From: Glycocaulis alkaliphilus
GTDB taxonomy: Bacteria > Pseudomonadota > Alphaproteobacteria > Caulobacterales > Maricaulaceae
Direction of reading: 5' to 3'
NCBI RefSeq assembly: GCF_004000605.1
Contig: NZ_CP018911.1
Span: forward strand, 2,170,001 to 2,234,000
Length of the DNA: 64,000 nt
In this document: positions 52,587 through 62,309 of the stretch, piece by piece
Layout of the letters: the number at the start of each line of letters is the position of its first letter
Numbering within the stretch: the stretch's first letter is position 1
Translations under genes and position numbers: made by a program
Notes under the pieces: generated by a model
Database searches by the model: none
What the model was told of the DNA's origin: nothing
What the model saw: the letters and a program-made list of their open reading frames with translations, nothing else

Positions 52587-53900
52587 TTACGCGCTCTGGC
52601 GTTGACCACCGCCGGGCTTGCGCCGGCGATTGCCTGAACGCTTCTGGCCGCCACCGCCATTGTTCTGCTGGCCACGCTGGCCGCCCTGGCGATTGCCGCC
52701 CTGGCCACCACCGTGTCCGCCACCCCGGCGGGGGCCGCGCTGAGGCTGCACGGGACGCGTGGGGCCGGAGATCGGCGGAGCGTCATTAAGCCCCTTGATC
52801 CGAAGCCCTGTCAGCTTCTCGACATCCTGCAGCAGGCCACGCTCGTCCGGCGCAACCAGAGCCACGGCCCGGCCTTGCGCGCCGGCACGGGCTGTACGCC
52901 CGATCCGGTGAACATAGGATTCCGGCACGTTCGGCAGCTCAAAGTTTACCACCAGTTCCACGCCATCAATATCGAGCCCGCGCGCGGCAATGTCGGTCGC
53001 GACCAGCACGCGCATCTCGCCGGACTTGAACGCGGCAAGCGCTTTCTCGCGCTGGTTCTGGCTCTTGTTGCCGTGAATGGCAGCCGCCTTGTGGCCGTAC
53101 TCGGCCAGGAATTTCGCCACCTTGTCGGCCCCGCGCTTGGTGCGGGTGAAGATAATGGTGCTCTTGTTGGCTTCCGGCGCCATCAGGTCGATCAGCGCCT
53201 GACGCTTTTCCGCCGTGCCGACATACATGACAGCTTGTTCGATACGCTCGACCGGCTTGGACTGGTTGGCAACAGCCACCGTCACCGGATCGTGCAGGAA
53301 GTCGTCTGCCAGCGCGCGGATGGGCGGCGGCATGGTGGCCGAGAACATCACCGTCTGGCGGGGCTTGCCCACCATGTGCAGGATTTTGCGAAGCGCCGGC
53401 ATGAAGCCAAGGTCGAGCATCTGGTCAGCCTCGTCGAGCACAACCAGCGAGGTGAGATCGAGGCGCGCCTTGCGGTCGGCCACATGGTCCAGCAGACGGC
53501 CGGGCGTGGCCACCAGAATATCGAGGCCGCGCGCGAGGGCACGCACCTGCGGCCCGTGCTTCACGCCGCCAAAGACAACCGCATGGGTGAGGCCCGTATG
53601 GCGGCCATAAACGGCAATGGAATCGCCGATCTGCGCCGCCAGTTCACGTGTTGGCGCCAGTATCAGGCAGCGGCAGGACAGGCCCGGGGCCTGCTTCTTT
53701 TCGGCCAGCAGACGGGTCAGGATCGGCAGCACGAAGGCCGCCGTCTTGCCGGTGCCCGTCTGGGCGATGCCGACAACGTCCTTGCCCTGCAGAAGCGGCG
53801 GGATGGCGCGCACCTGAATGGGTGTCGGCGTCTCATAGCCTTCATCCACAACTGCACGCTCGACCGGGGCCGCAAGGCCCAGCTCAGTAAATTTGGTCAT
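52587..53900 (-). CDS. DEAD-box RNA helicase, RhlE-like
   Basis: 437 residues. Q motif F-TELGLAAPVERAVVDEGYET PTPIQ; motif I AQTGTGKT; Ia PTRELAAQ; II LDEADQMLDLGFM (DEAD); III SATMPP; VI HRIGRTARAG. The C terminus is a Gly/Gln/Arg-rich RGG-like tail (RRGGGHGGGQGGNRQGGQRG). It unwinds short RNA duplexes, in ribosome assembly or cold adaptation. I chose the ATG at 53900; in-frame ATGs at 53915 and 53927 are possible. About 280 bp of noncoding leader lies upstream. Confidence 0.94.
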   Translation of the reverse strand: MTKFTELGLAAPVERAVVDEGYETPTPIQVRAIPPLLQGKDVVGIAQTGTGKTAAFVLPILTRLLAEKKQAPGLSCRCLILAPTRELAAQIGDSIAVYGRHTGLTHAVVFGGVKHGPQVRALARGLDILVATPGRLLDHVADRKARLDLTSLVVLDEADQMLDLGFMPALRKILHMVGKPRQTVMFSATMPPPIRALADDFLHDPVTVAVANQSKPVERIEQAVMYVGTAEKRQALIDLMAPEANKSTIIFTRTKRGADKVAKFLAEYGHKAAAIHGNKSQNQREKALAAFKSGEMRVLVATDIAARGLDIDGVELVVNFELPNVPESYVHRIGRTARAGAQGRAVALVAPDERGLLQDVEKLTGLRIKGLNDAPPISGPTRPVQPQRGPRRGGGHGGGQGGNRQGGQRGQQNNGGGGQKRSGNRRRKPGGGQRQSA

Positions 53901-54178
53901 ATCAATGCCTTTCATGCGGGCGCGCAAACATGCGTCAGCCCGCGAGGGGAGTTATGTTTTTTGACAACTGCGCAGATCAGCCGCCGGTTAGGAGATGGGC
54001 CTGCCACACTGGCAGATCATGCATCTCACGCCCGGACTGAAGGTTTGCGGGACATGTCCGCTACCGGTCCGATCAGGCCGCGCTTGAAGCCCTTGGGAGG
54101 GCTTTTCTACGCACGCGGCACTTATGCGCTGGCGCGGTGTATGCGCATGCTTTGCGGCGAATGCAAGGCGTATTGCGG

Positions 54179-54790
54179 TCAGATCACAAGATCGGGATCG
54201 AAAAAGATGGCCATCTGGCTTGCGCCGCCCACCCCGTCGCGCACCCCGGCAATATCACGCACCAGCCAGCGCCTGCTGTGACGCGCCGCCACGCCTTCGG
54301 CCCATACCCGGAAGCGCGCCCGGTCCCACTCAAACGTGTGTTCGGGATGCCGGAAACGGTGAGCGGGCACGCCCAGCAACGGATTGTATTCGGCGTTGGG
54401 TGTGGTGATGACCACCAATTTCGGCGCGATGACATCAAACACCGCCCTCTCCCAGCGCGACAACTGGTCAGGAGGCAGGTGCTCGATGGTCTCCACCATC
54501 ACTACCGCGTCGACCCCTGCCAGCTCGGGGCGCGGCTCCAGCATGGAGCCTTCAATCAGCGTCACGCGGCTGCGGATATTTTCATCAAGGACGGCCAGTG
54601 CCGCGCGCAATGCCCCAAGCGCGGCGACAGATTGCTCAATGCCCGCCAGACGCACAAAGGCAGGGTCTTTGGCCAGACGCAGCAAAAGCGCGCCATCACC
54701 GCATCCCAGATCGGCGACCGAACGGGCAGCCGTCAGGCGCAGCACGTCCATCACCGCCTGAAGACGCTCCTCATGCAGGGCTGTGCTCAA
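54179..54790 (-). CDS. Hen1-like RNA 3'-terminal 2'-O-methyltransferase domain, stand-alone
   Basis: 203 residues. SAM motif ADLGCGDGALLLRLAKDPAF (near 25-44), then VMVETIEHLPPDQLSRWERA with the E-x-x-E-H metal cluster, and TTPNAEYNPLLGVPAHRFRH followed by PEHTFEWDRARFRVWAE. E..EH plus a distal His and FEW are the Hen1 hallmarks; bacterial Hen1 methylates the repaired RNA 3' end together with the ligase-kinase Pnkp. Here there is no Pnkp and no N-terminal Hen1 domain. It overlaps the next methyltransferase gene by 4 bp. Confidence 0.75.
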   Translation of the reverse strand: MSTALHEERLQAVMDVLRLTAARSVADLGCGDGALLLRLAKDPAFVRLAGIEQSVAALGALRAALAVLDENIRSRVTLIEGSMLEPRPELAGVDAVVMVETIEHLPPDQLSRWERAVFDVIAPKLVVITTPNAEYNPLLGVPAHRFRHPEHTFEWDRARFRVWAEGVAARHSRRWLVRDIAGVRDGVGGASQMAIFFDPDLVI

Positions 54791-55428
54791 GGTTTTCTCA
54801 TCAGGGCGACGTCCTTGGCCGGGATTTCACAGTGCCAGCCGAAATGTCCCGCCAGCCAGCGCAGGGTTTCCTCGCGATAGAAAACCACATGGGTGGGGTC
54901 CTTGCGGTAGTGCCAGCCACCAAACCGGGCATCATCGGTGTGAAAGCAGGTCATCACGCCCAGCCATCCGCCTGGTCTGAGCAGGCCATCAAGCCGCGCA
55001 AACTCGGCCGCCGGATCGTGGAAGTGTTCGGCCACTTCAGAACAGGTCACAAAGTCATAGCGGCGTTCGAGAACCGCGGCGTCCGGCGCATAGAATGGAT
55101 CGTAGAGCGCCACCGAATGACCTGCCTCCTCCATCATGGCCGCCAGTGCGGGGCCGGGACCGCAACCATAGTCCAGCCCGTGGCTGCCCTCTGGCAGCCT
55201 CTCCAACAGCGGATTGGCAAGGCGTGACAGAAATTGCCTGTAGCCCGCGTCCGAAGCGTCGTTCTCATGCAGGTCATAATGGGCGCGCTCGGCGCCGGCA
55301 TCCAGCCGCGAACCCGGATCGAGATAGCGCGCGCCGCACTCTGAGCAGCGGCTATAGCCCTTCATACCCTCATGGAAAAAGGGCTCAACCTGGCACCCGG
55401 AACACACCGGGCAGACACACCGCGCCAT
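54787..55428 (-). CDS. class I SAM methyltransferase with N-terminal zinc ribbon
   Basis: 213 residues. Zn ribbon Cys pairs in MARCVCPVCSGCQVEPFFHE and CSECGARYLDPG; SAM motif HGLDYGCGPGPALAAMMEEA; VTCSEVAEHFHDPAAEFARL and a late HYRKDPTHVVFYREETLRWL. A widespread family, often annotated only as methyltransferase. Zn-ribbon plus methyltransferase fits a small-molecule or nucleic-acid substrate; which one is unknown. Gene order and the overlap make it one transcript with the Hen1-like gene; it is the first of the two. Confidence 0.82.
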   Translation of the reverse strand: MARCVCPVCSGCQVEPFFHEGMKGYSRCSECGARYLDPGSRLDAGAERAHYDLHENDASDAGYRQFLSRLANPLLERLPEGSHGLDYGCGPGPALAAMMEEAGHSVALYDPFYAPDAAVLERRYDFVTCSEVAEHFHDPAAEFARLDGLLRPGGWLGVMTCFHTDDARFGGWHYRKDPTHVVFYREETLRWLAGHFGWHCEIPAKDVALMRKP

Positions 55429-55661
55429 GTTGATTTCCTACCTTGCTCCTTGATCCGGCCAAGCCTGTCACGCAAAGTTTGTAGCCGGAGCAATACAGGA
55501 TTACCCTGCCCTTCAAATCAGGCGTATTTGATCATATCCACGTCTGTCAGATACGTTTATCAAAATAGCAGGCGGGGGCAGCAGAGCTTTGGTAATTCAA
55601 CCGGACCGCTTCTCACCTGACAGCGGGATGGGCCTTCGGCTCGCAGGAAAGGCGGATATCG

Positions 55662-57587
55662 GTGATTTCCGGCGGTCTTGATCAGATTTTTGAATGGCCG
55701 CGTCCGGTCAAGCGCGCAATCCTGACCGTAGTGGACGCCCTCTTCATCGCGGCGAGCTTCCTTGCCGCCATGACGCTGCGTCTGGATAGCCTGCACTGGA
55801 TGGACGCGCCCCAGATCTGGATGGCGCTGGCGGTCACACTGCCCGTAACGTTACTGCTTTTCGACAGGTTCGGCATCTACCGGACGGTGGTGCGCTTTAT
55901 CGGGGTCGATTCGCTGAAGGCTCTTGGTCTCGGCGTCATTCTCTCAGCCTTGTTCGTGTTCACAGCGAGCCATTTCTTCGAGTTGCTCGTGCCGCGCTCG
56001 GTCCCCTTCATCTACGCCCTGCTTCTCTTCATAACGGCAGGCGGCACGCGCTTCGCGGTGCGCTCACTCTTCCTTCAGCGCCGGTCATTGCAGAAGTCGC
56101 GCGTGATCATCTACGGCGCTGGCATGTGTGGCCGCCAGGTTCTGGTATCGCTGCAGCAGGCATCAGACTATCTGCCAGTTGCCTTTGTCGACGATGCGCC
56201 TGAGCTTCATGGGGCCCATATCGGCGGTCTGGAGGTGTTTCCGCCCCAGGCCATACCGCAACTGATGGCGTCCACCGGCGCAAAGATTGTACTTCTGGCC
56301 ATTCCCAGCGCCACGCTCGCCCAGCGCAAACGCATCATCGCGCAGATGGAAGACCTGCCCGTACGGGTTCAGACCATTCCCGACATGACCGATATTGTCT
56401 CTGGGCGGGCCAATGTCAGCGAGATCAGACAAGTGGCCCCCGAGGACATGCTCGGGCGTGACCCGGTGCCCCCCGATCCCGCTCTCATGGGCGCCAATAT
56501 CACTGGCAAGGTGGTGCTGGTGACTGGAGCGGGCGGTTCAATCGGCTCTGAGCTCTGCCGGCAAATCCTTCGGCAGAAGCCCAGCCAGCTTGCCCTGCTC
56601 GAGCAGTCAGAGATCGCGCTTTACATGATCGAGCGCGAACTGGATGCGATGGCCTCCAAGGAAGGGATCGACGTTGTCATCACGCCGCTGCTCGGCTCGG
56701 TCCAGCACGAAGGCAGGATAGGCACAGTCCTCTCCCGGCTGGGCGTGAACACGATTTTTCACGCCGCCGCCTACAAGCACGTCAATCTGGTGGAGGAGAA
56801 CGTCGTCGAGGGCCTGCGCAACAACACGTTCGGCACATTGACCATGGCGCGCGCCGCCATTCAGGCGGGCGTAAACATGTTCGTGCTCGTTTCCACCGAC
56901 AAGGCGGTACGGCCGACCAATATCATGGGCGCCAGCAAACGGATGGCAGAGCTTGTCTGCCAGTCGCTGGCCTCGGAACAATTGAACACCCGCTTCTGCA
57001 TGGTCAGGTTCGGCAATGTTCTGGAGTCCTCGGGCTCTGTCGTACCGCTATTCCGCCGTCAGATTGCCGCCGGCGGGCCGGTAACCGTGACCCACCCGGA
57101 GGTCACCCGCTACTTCATGACCATCCCCGAGGCTTCCCAGCTGGTCATCCAGGCCAGTGCGCTTGCGCGGGGAGGAGACGTCTTCGTTCTGGATATGGGC
57201 GAGCCGGTAAAGGTCTACGACCTCGCCCGGCGCATCATCAGGCTCTCAGGCCTGAAGCCCTATGTCGCCGGCGAACGCGGAGCCGAAGCAGGCGATATCG
57301 AGATCGTTTTCGGAAAGCTGGGGCCTGCCGAGAAGCTGCACGAGGAATTGCTTGTATCGGACCATGCGAGGCCAACGCGCCACCCGCGGATCCTGACAGA
57401 GCCCGTAACCTCGATGGCCTGGAGCGAGCTTGAACCCGTACTGCACCGCCTGCGCGATGCCTGCGACGCATATGACATCACCAATATACGCAATATTCTG
57501 GTGAGCGCGCCGGCCGAGTATACCCCTGCCCCGCGCATCGCCGACCTGATGTGGCGACTGACGGCGCGCAACGCTGCGGCAGAATAA
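55662..57587 (+). CDS. WbpM/FlaA1-type nucleoside-diphosphate-sugar epimerase/dehydratase
   Basis: 641 residues, GTG start with aggaaaggcgg before it. Four N-terminal membrane helices, then a Rossmann-like domain ([20 protein letters not shown] near 145) and the catalytic SDR-type domain: [20 protein letters not shown] (NAD, near 285), [20 protein letters not shown] (Lys/Met catalytic block). WbpM/PglF/CapD proteins convert UDP-GlcNAc to its 4-keto-6-deoxy form for surface polysaccharide. It opens a polysaccharide region that continues with sulfate activation. Confidence 0.93.
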   Translation: MISGGLDQIFEWPRPVKRAILTVVDALFIAASFLAAMTLRLDSLHWMDAPQIWMALAVTLPVTLLLFDRFGIYRTVVRFIGVDSLKALGLGVILSALFVFTASHFFELLVPRSVPFIYALLLFITAGGTRFAVRSLFLQRRSLQKSRVIIYGAGMCGRQVLVSLQQASDYLPVAFVDDAPELHGAHIGGLEVFPPQAIPQLMASTGAKIVLLAIPSATLAQRKRIIAQMEDLPVRVQTIPDMTDIVSGRANVSEIRQVAPEDMLGRDPVPPDPALMGANITGKVVLVTGAGGSIGSELCRQILRQKPSQLALLEQSEIALYMIERELDAMASKEGIDVVITPLLGSVQHEGRIGTVLSRLGVNTIFHAAAYKHVNLVEENVVEGLRNNTFGTLTMARAAIQAGVNMFVLVSTDKAVRPTNIMGASKRMAELVCQSLASEQLNTRFCMVRFGNVLESSGSVVPLFRRQIAAGGPVTVTHPEVTRYFMTIPEASQLVIQASALARGGDVFVLDMGEPVKVYDLARRIIRLSGLKPYVAGERGAEAGDIEIVFGKLGPAEKLHEELLVSDHARPTRHPRILTEPVTSMAWSELEPVLHRLRDACDAYDITNIRNILVSAPAEYTPAPRIADLMWRLTARNAAAE

Positions 57588-57682
57588 CATGCCGGCCTCG
57601 CGCGGGTTACGCGGCAAGTGTTGACTATGCTGAGCGGATGGTCTGTACACCCCTGACACTTGCAAGGAAGCACGGGCCAGTC

Positions 57683-58654
57683 ATGCCGGATATCGCCGAT
57701 AACCTTAAAAAATATGCCGCCCGGTTTGGTGCAGGCGCCGGCGAACGCTCACGTCCCCTGTCACCGCACCTGAAAGCGCTGGAGGCTGAATCCATCCACA
57801 TCATGCGCGAGGTTGCGGCAGAGTTTGCCAATCCCGTCATGCTCTACTCGATCGGCAAGGATTCAGCGGTCATGCTGCATCTGGCGCTGAAGGCGTTTTA
57901 CCCCTCCCGTCCGCCATTCCCGCTGCAGCATGTCGATACGGGCTGGAAATTCCGCGACATGATCACCTATCGCGACACGCTGGCGAGCGCGCTGGGGCTG
58001 GAACTGCGTGTGGAGATCAATGAGGACGGCGTTAAACGGGGCATCAACCCGTTCGACAGCGGCTCAAACCTGCACACGCAGGTGATGAAGACCGAGGCGC
58101 TGAGAAACGCGATGAACCGCCATGGCTATGACGCGGCCTTCGGCGGCGCACGGCGCGATGAAGAGAAATCGCGCGCCAAGGAACGGATCTTCTCCTTCCG
58201 TGACGCCCACCATGCCTGGGACCCGCGCAATCAGCGCCCTGAGCTCTGGCGCACCTTCAACACCCGCATCAAGCAGGGCGAATCCATCCGGGTTTTCCCC
58301 CTGTCCAACTGGACTGAGCTGGATATCTGGCAGTACATCCTGGAAGACGATATTCCGATTGTCCCGCTCTATCTGGCCGCTGAGCGGCCCGTTGTCGAGC
58401 GCGGGGGCACCCTGCTCATGGTCGATGATGACCGTTTCCCGCTGCAGCCAGGCGAAACGCCGCAAATGCGCCGGATCCGGTTCCGCACGCTGGGTTGCTA
58501 TCCGCTGACCGGGGCCATCGAGTCCGGCGCGGAGACACTGGAAGACATCGTGCTGGAAATGCTGACGGCGCGCACGTCAGAGCGCTCCGGCCGCCTGATC
58601 GACCACGACGAATCCGGGTCGATGGAAAAGAAAAAGCGTGAGGGATATTTCTGA
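57683..58654 (+). CDS. cysD: sulfate adenylyltransferase subunit 2
   Basis: 323 residues. PP-loop [20 protein letters not shown], then [40 protein letters not shown] and [20 protein letters not shown]. CysD with CysN makes APS from sulfate and ATP. The ATG at 57683 starts at the usual position; a GTG-like or ATG upstream at 57638 is less likely. The cysNC gene follows 1 bp after the stop. Confidence 0.95.
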   Translation: MPDIADNLKKYAARFGAGAGERSRPLSPHLKALEAESIHIMREVAAEFANPVMLYSIGKDSAVMLHLALKAFYPSRPPFPLQHVDTGWKFRDMITYRDTLASALGLELRVEINEDGVKRGINPFDSGSNLHTQVMKTEALRNAMNRHGYDAAFGGARRDEEKSRAKERIFSFRDAHHAWDPRNQRPELWRTFNTRIKQGESIRVFPLSNWTELDIWQYILEDDIPIVPLYLAAERPVVERGGTLLMVDDDRFPLQPGETPQMRRIRFRTLGCYPLTGAIESGAETLEDIVLEMLTARTSERSGRLIDHDESGSMEKKKREGYF

Positions 58655-58655
58655 T

Positions 58656-60557
58656 ATGGCCGAGGGGGACGCACGCAGCGCCGTGCTGAGCCGGCTCACG
58701 CGAGCGGGTGACAAGGGGGTTTTGCGCTTCATCACCTGCGGATCGGTGGATGATGGCAAGTCGACGCTGATCGGACGGCTGCTTTACGATTCCAAGCTGT
58801 TGTTCGAAGATCAGATCGCCACGCTTGAGCGCGACTCGAAAAAGCACGGCACGACCGGCGAGAACACGATGGATTTCGCGCTTCTGCTCGACGGGCTGGA
58901 AGCCGAGCGCGAGCAGGGCATCACCATCGATGTCGCCTATCGCTTCTTCAACACCGAAAAGCGCAAATTCGTCGTCGCCGACACGCCCGGCCACGAACAA
59001 TATACCCGCAATATGGCCACCGGCGCGTCCACGGCCGATCTGGCCATCATTCTGGTCGATGCGCGCAAGGGCGTGCTCACCCAGACGCGCCGCCACACCT
59101 ATATCGCCAACATGATGGGCATCCGCCACGCCGTGCTGGCGGTCAACAAGATGGACATGGCCGGGTATTCCCGCTCGCGCTTCCACGAGATCGTGTCGGA
59201 CTATCTGCGTATCGCTGAAACGCTCGGCTTTGACACCATCACGCCGATACCGATCTCGGCCCTGCATGGCGACAACATCTTCGCGCCTTCAGAGGCCATG
59301 AGCTGGCATGATGGCCCTACCCTGCTGGCCCATCTGGAGAGCGTGGAAACCGCGACCGAGGAAGTGGCCAACCGGCCTTTCCGCATGCCGGTCCAGTGGG
59401 TGAACCGCCCCAATCTCGATTTCAGGGGCTTCTCCGGCGCCGTCACCTCAGGGCGGATCACCGCCGGTGACGAGATCGTCGCGGCCCTGAGCGGCAAGAC
59501 GGCCAATATCGCGCGCATCGTGACCGCTGATGGCGACCAGTCAGAGGCCGTGGCCGGCGACGCGGTGACCATCGTGCTCGACCGCGATATTGACGTGTCG
59601 CGCGGCGATATTCTGGCCGATGCCAAGGCGCGCCCGGAGGTCTCCGGCCAGTTTGCCGCCGAGCTTTTGTGGATGGCAGAGGAGGAGATGCTGCCCGGCC
59701 GCTCCTATCTGCTAAAAGCTGGCGGGCAGGTAACACCGGCTTCCGTCACCACGCTCAAACACAAGCTGAACGTGAACACGTTCGAGAAGGAGCCCGGCAC
59801 CAGCCTGAGGCTCAACGAGATCGGCGTGTGTACGCTGGCCACTTCCCGCGCCATCGCCTTCGACCCTTATGCCGACCAGCGCGATACCGGCTCCTTTATC
59901 CTGGTCGACCGTTTCACCAATCAGACGGTTGCTGCCGGCATGATCGAGTTTGGCCTGCGCCGGGCCAGCAATGTCCACACTCATGCGATGGATGTCGATC
60001 AGACCCGCCGCGCCGCCATGAAAGGCCAGAAGCCGTGCGTGCTCTGGTTCACGGGCCTTTCGGGCGCGGGCAAGTCCACAATCGCCAACCTGGTCGAGCG
60101 CAAGCTCGCCGAAGGCGGGCGCCACACCTATTCGCTGGACGGCGACAATGTGCGCCACGGGCTGAACCGGGATCTGGGCTTCACCGATGCAGACCGGGTG
60201 GAAAACATCCGCCGCATTGGCGAGGTGGCTCGCCTGTTTGTGGATGCCGGCCTGATCGTGACATGCTCCTTCATCTCGCCCTTCCGCGCCGAGCGCGCCA
60301 TGGTCCGCGAGATGCTGGAAGCGGGCCGCTTCATCGAAGTGTTTGTCGATGCGCCGCTGGAGCTGTGCATGCAGCGCGACCCCAAGGGCCTCTACAAGAA
60401 AGCCCAAGCCGGCGAGATCAAGAACTTCACCGGCTTTGACAGCCCCTACGAAGCACCTGAAACACCCGAACTGCATCTTCGCACCGGCGAAATGTCAGCC
60501 GAAGAGGCCGCTGAACAGGTGATCGACCAGCTGATAAGACAAAGGCTGATCGGGTAG
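58656..60557 (+). CDS. cysNC: bifunctional sulfate adenylyltransferase subunit 1 / adenylylsulfate kinase
   Basis: 633 residues. Residues 1 to about 440 are CysN, an EF-Tu-like GTPase: [32 protein letters not shown]-type block [38 protein letters not shown]. From about 455 to the end is Cys[40 protein letters not shown], and the substrate-binding C-terminal block. The product is PAPS, the sulfuryl donor of sulfotransferases, which fits the next three genes. The ATG is 1 bp after cysD. Confidence 0.95.
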   Translation: MAEGDARSAVLSRLTRAGDKGVLRFITCGSVDDGKSTLIGRLLYDSKLLFEDQIATLERDSKKHGTTGENTMDFALLLDGLEAEREQGITIDVAYRFFNTEKRKFVVADTPGHEQYTRNMATGASTADLAIILVDARKGVLTQTRRHTYIANMMGIRHAVLAVNKMDMAGYSRSRFHEIVSDYLRIAETLGFDTITPIPISALHGDNIFAPSEAMSWHDGPTLLAHLESVETATEEVANRPFRMPVQWVNRPNLDFRGFSGAVTSGRITAGDEIVAALSGKTANIARIVTADGDQSEAVAGDAVTIVLDRDIDVSRGDILADAKARPEVSGQFAAELLWMAEEEMLPGRSYLLKAGGQVTPASVTTLKHKLNVNTFEKEPGTSLRLNEIGVCTLATSRAIAFDPYADQRDTGSFILVDRFTNQTVAAGMIEFGLRRASNVHTHAMDVDQTRRAAMKGQKPCVLWFTGLSGAGKSTIANLVERKLAEGGRHTYSLDGDNVRHGLNRDLGFTDADRVENIRRIGEVARLFVDAGLIVTCSFISPFRAERAMVREMLEAGRFIEVFVDAPLELCMQRDPKGLYKKAQAGEIKNFTGFDSPYEAPETPELHLRTGEMSAEEAAEQVIDQLIRQRLIG

Positions 60558-60569
60558 GAGTAGGAACAA

Positions 60570-61412
60570 TCACTTTGGCGTAAGGATGGGAAGGTCGGTG
60601 TTGAACGCAGCGTTGAAGCGCTCAACGGCCTCCTTCAGCTCGGCACTGTTGGTCAGGAAATTCTGCTCCTCATCAGTGAGCTCGGAGCGCGCGGGCTTCC
60701 CGGTGACATTCAGCGTGGAGTTTCTGTTGCTGGTGCTGGCTAGCGCTTGTGCAGCGGGTTGCCGCGCATCGCCGCCGAATAATGGGCGATAGACGCGGTC
60801 AAACAGCCAGTCCTCGCGGGAAGCGGCATCCAGAAACGCATTAAGATGCAACAGGTGGATCTGCCACCCCCCATCCTTGCTCTCGTTCCAGGCCTTGAAC
60901 TTCACAATAGATTGCAGGAGCGGCAGCAAGCGCTCCACATATTCTTCAACGTCTTTTCTCCAGCCACGGCTATGGAGAGAGAGGAAATTCTGATCCAGAT
61001 TGCGGATACAGAAGAAGAAGTGCCGCTCGTTTTCGAATTCGCCGTATAGCTCGTTCATCAGCCGCCAGCGCTTCTCTATCTGAGGCGTCTTGAAGCCCAC
61101 GACATGCCTGGACGTTAAGGCATTAAAATTGAAAGGCATTTGAGGGCTTTTGGCGTACATTCCCGTCAATGTCAGGGCGACACGATGCGAAGCAAACTTC
61201 TTCTGGCGGCCGCGCCCGCGAAGGGTACGCCGGCTCGTCTCTTCAGCATGATAGGCCGCCATCTCCTCGAGGGCGCCCTTCACCTTTGGCAGGGCGTAAT
61301 GGCCCACTTCGCCAAACAGCTGTGTATCGGGGTGCGCCGATATCAGATCAGCAAAGTTCCGGGTCCCGCTGCGGGGACTCCCGCCAATAATGCACAGTTT
61401 GGGATCGTTCAC
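60570..61412 (-). CDS. PAPS-dependent sulfotransferase family protein (first)
   Basis: 280 residues. 5'-phosphosulfate loop CIIGGSPRSGTRNFADLISA near the N terminus; 3'-phosphate region HFFFCIRNLDQNFLSLHSRG; later VVGFKTPQIEKRWRLMNELY. No membrane helix, so it is a cytosolic-type sulfotransferase as used on sugar substrates. It is convergent with cysNC (12 bp apart) and shares a 4-bp ATGA overlap with the upstream sulfotransferase gene. Confidence 0.85.
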   Translation of the reverse strand: MNDPKLCIIGGSPRSGTRNFADLISAHPDTQLFGEVGHYALPKVKGALEEMAAYHAEETSRRTLRGRGRQKKFASHRVALTLTGMYAKSPQMPFNFNALTSRHVVGFKTPQIEKRWRLMNELYGEFENERHFFFCIRNLDQNFLSLHSRGWRKDVEEYVERLLPLLQSIVKFKAWNESKDGGWQIHLLHLNAFLDAASREDWLFDRVYRPLFGGDARQPAAQALASTSNRNSTLNVTGKPARSELTDEEQNFLTNSAELKEAVERFNAAFNTDLPILTPK

Positions 61413-62215
61413 CTTATGGCCTCCAAAGCATTAAACCCTTGGCCCGGGTACAGTTGTTCAAGTTCGCGCAGCAATGACCACAACTCGTCATCCTGTTGGC
61501 AGTACTGCCAATCAGCATCCGACAGAGCCGTCGGGCGCTGCTTTCCAGTCGCCTGCACAGTCGCGTTCCGGTTGGTGGTTTTGTGGAAAAGACTTAGGGC
61601 GTCGTCTGCGGACATTGGCAGCTGCAACGGTTCAAAGACGCGTGAACGCAGCCACTCCCCCTTGCTGTCCGATGCCAGGAACTGATCAAGGCTCAGTATC
61701 CGTATCGCCCATTCATCTCCCAGGCCATTAGCGCCGGACATTTCAACGAGCGCCTTCAGCGACCTCTTATAGTAATCAATGAAAGATTGAATGTCTGCCT
61801 TCCACCCCAAATTATAAACAGATAAAAATATATCCCGAAAATCTCTGTTGCAGAAGAAAAATACTTTATTAGCCTCGCCAACATCCAGTATATTTCTAAT
61901 CTTACTAAATTGCCACTCCGCTCTCGGGGTTTTGAATCCGATAACGGCGCCGCTTCCTTTCACCTGAAAATGCTTGGGGTACTTGGCATAGAGGGCACAA
62001 ATGGACACGGCCATGCGCGCAGTCGTTTCCGCGTCCAGCACGCTATCGTGCTTTAAGTGAAAGGCGCGCAACTGGCTGATTAGCTTGTCGATTTTAACAA
62101 ACGCGTACCTGCCAATTTCACCCGAAATCTGCACATCAGGATGCTGATTAAGAATATCTGTGAACTGCCGGGTACCGCTGCGCTGATACCCTCCAACGAC
62201 GCACACAGTGCTCAT
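61409..62215 (-). CDS. PAPS-dependent sulfotransferase family protein (second), AT-rich
   Basis: 268 residues from the ATG at 62215. VCVVGGYQRSGTRQFTDILN is the 5'-phosphosulfate loop and KVFFFCNRDFRDIFLSVYNL the 3'-phosphate site. It is paralogous to the next gene (FLASDSKGEWLRSRVFEPL vs FLDAASREDWLFDRVYRPL) and both end with a DxxxxxWSLLRELEQL- or LKEAVERFNAA-type helix. Composition in the middle third (about 61790-61920) is strikingly AT-rich, suggesting transfer. Start chosen because the loop must lie near the N terminus. Confidence 0.82.
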   Translation of the reverse strand: MSTVCVVGGYQRSGTRQFTDILNQHPDVQISGEIGRYAFVKIDKLISQLRAFHLKHDSVLDAETTARMAVSICALYAKYPKHFQVKGSGAVIGFKTPRAEWQFSKIRNILDVGEANKVFFFCNRDFRDIFLSVYNLGWKADIQSFIDYYKRSLKALVEMSGANGLGDEWAIRILSLDQFLASDSKGEWLRSRVFEPLQLPMSADDALSLFHKTTNRNATVQATGKQRPTALSDADWQYCQQDDELWSLLRELEQLYPGQGFNALEAIR

Positions 62216-62309
62216 ATTGCCCCCAACCTTAATCCGGCTACACCTGCAGCAAGCGTGCAACCAGCAAAGTATTTTGCCATCAAAGAAGACAAGCCACCCG
62301 GCACAGCAA

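Noticed and set aside
52380-52600. CRISPR-like appearance of repeated C-rich hairpins
   Set aside because: No regular spacers or direct repeats; the units are mirror-image palindromes.
54060-54281. Plus-strand 70-codon frame starting MSATGPIRPRLKPLGG
   Set aside because: Half of it is antisense to the Hen1-like gene and the C-terminal part has no coding character; the aagccc/gggctt hairpin inside is not placed as a terminator for any gene.
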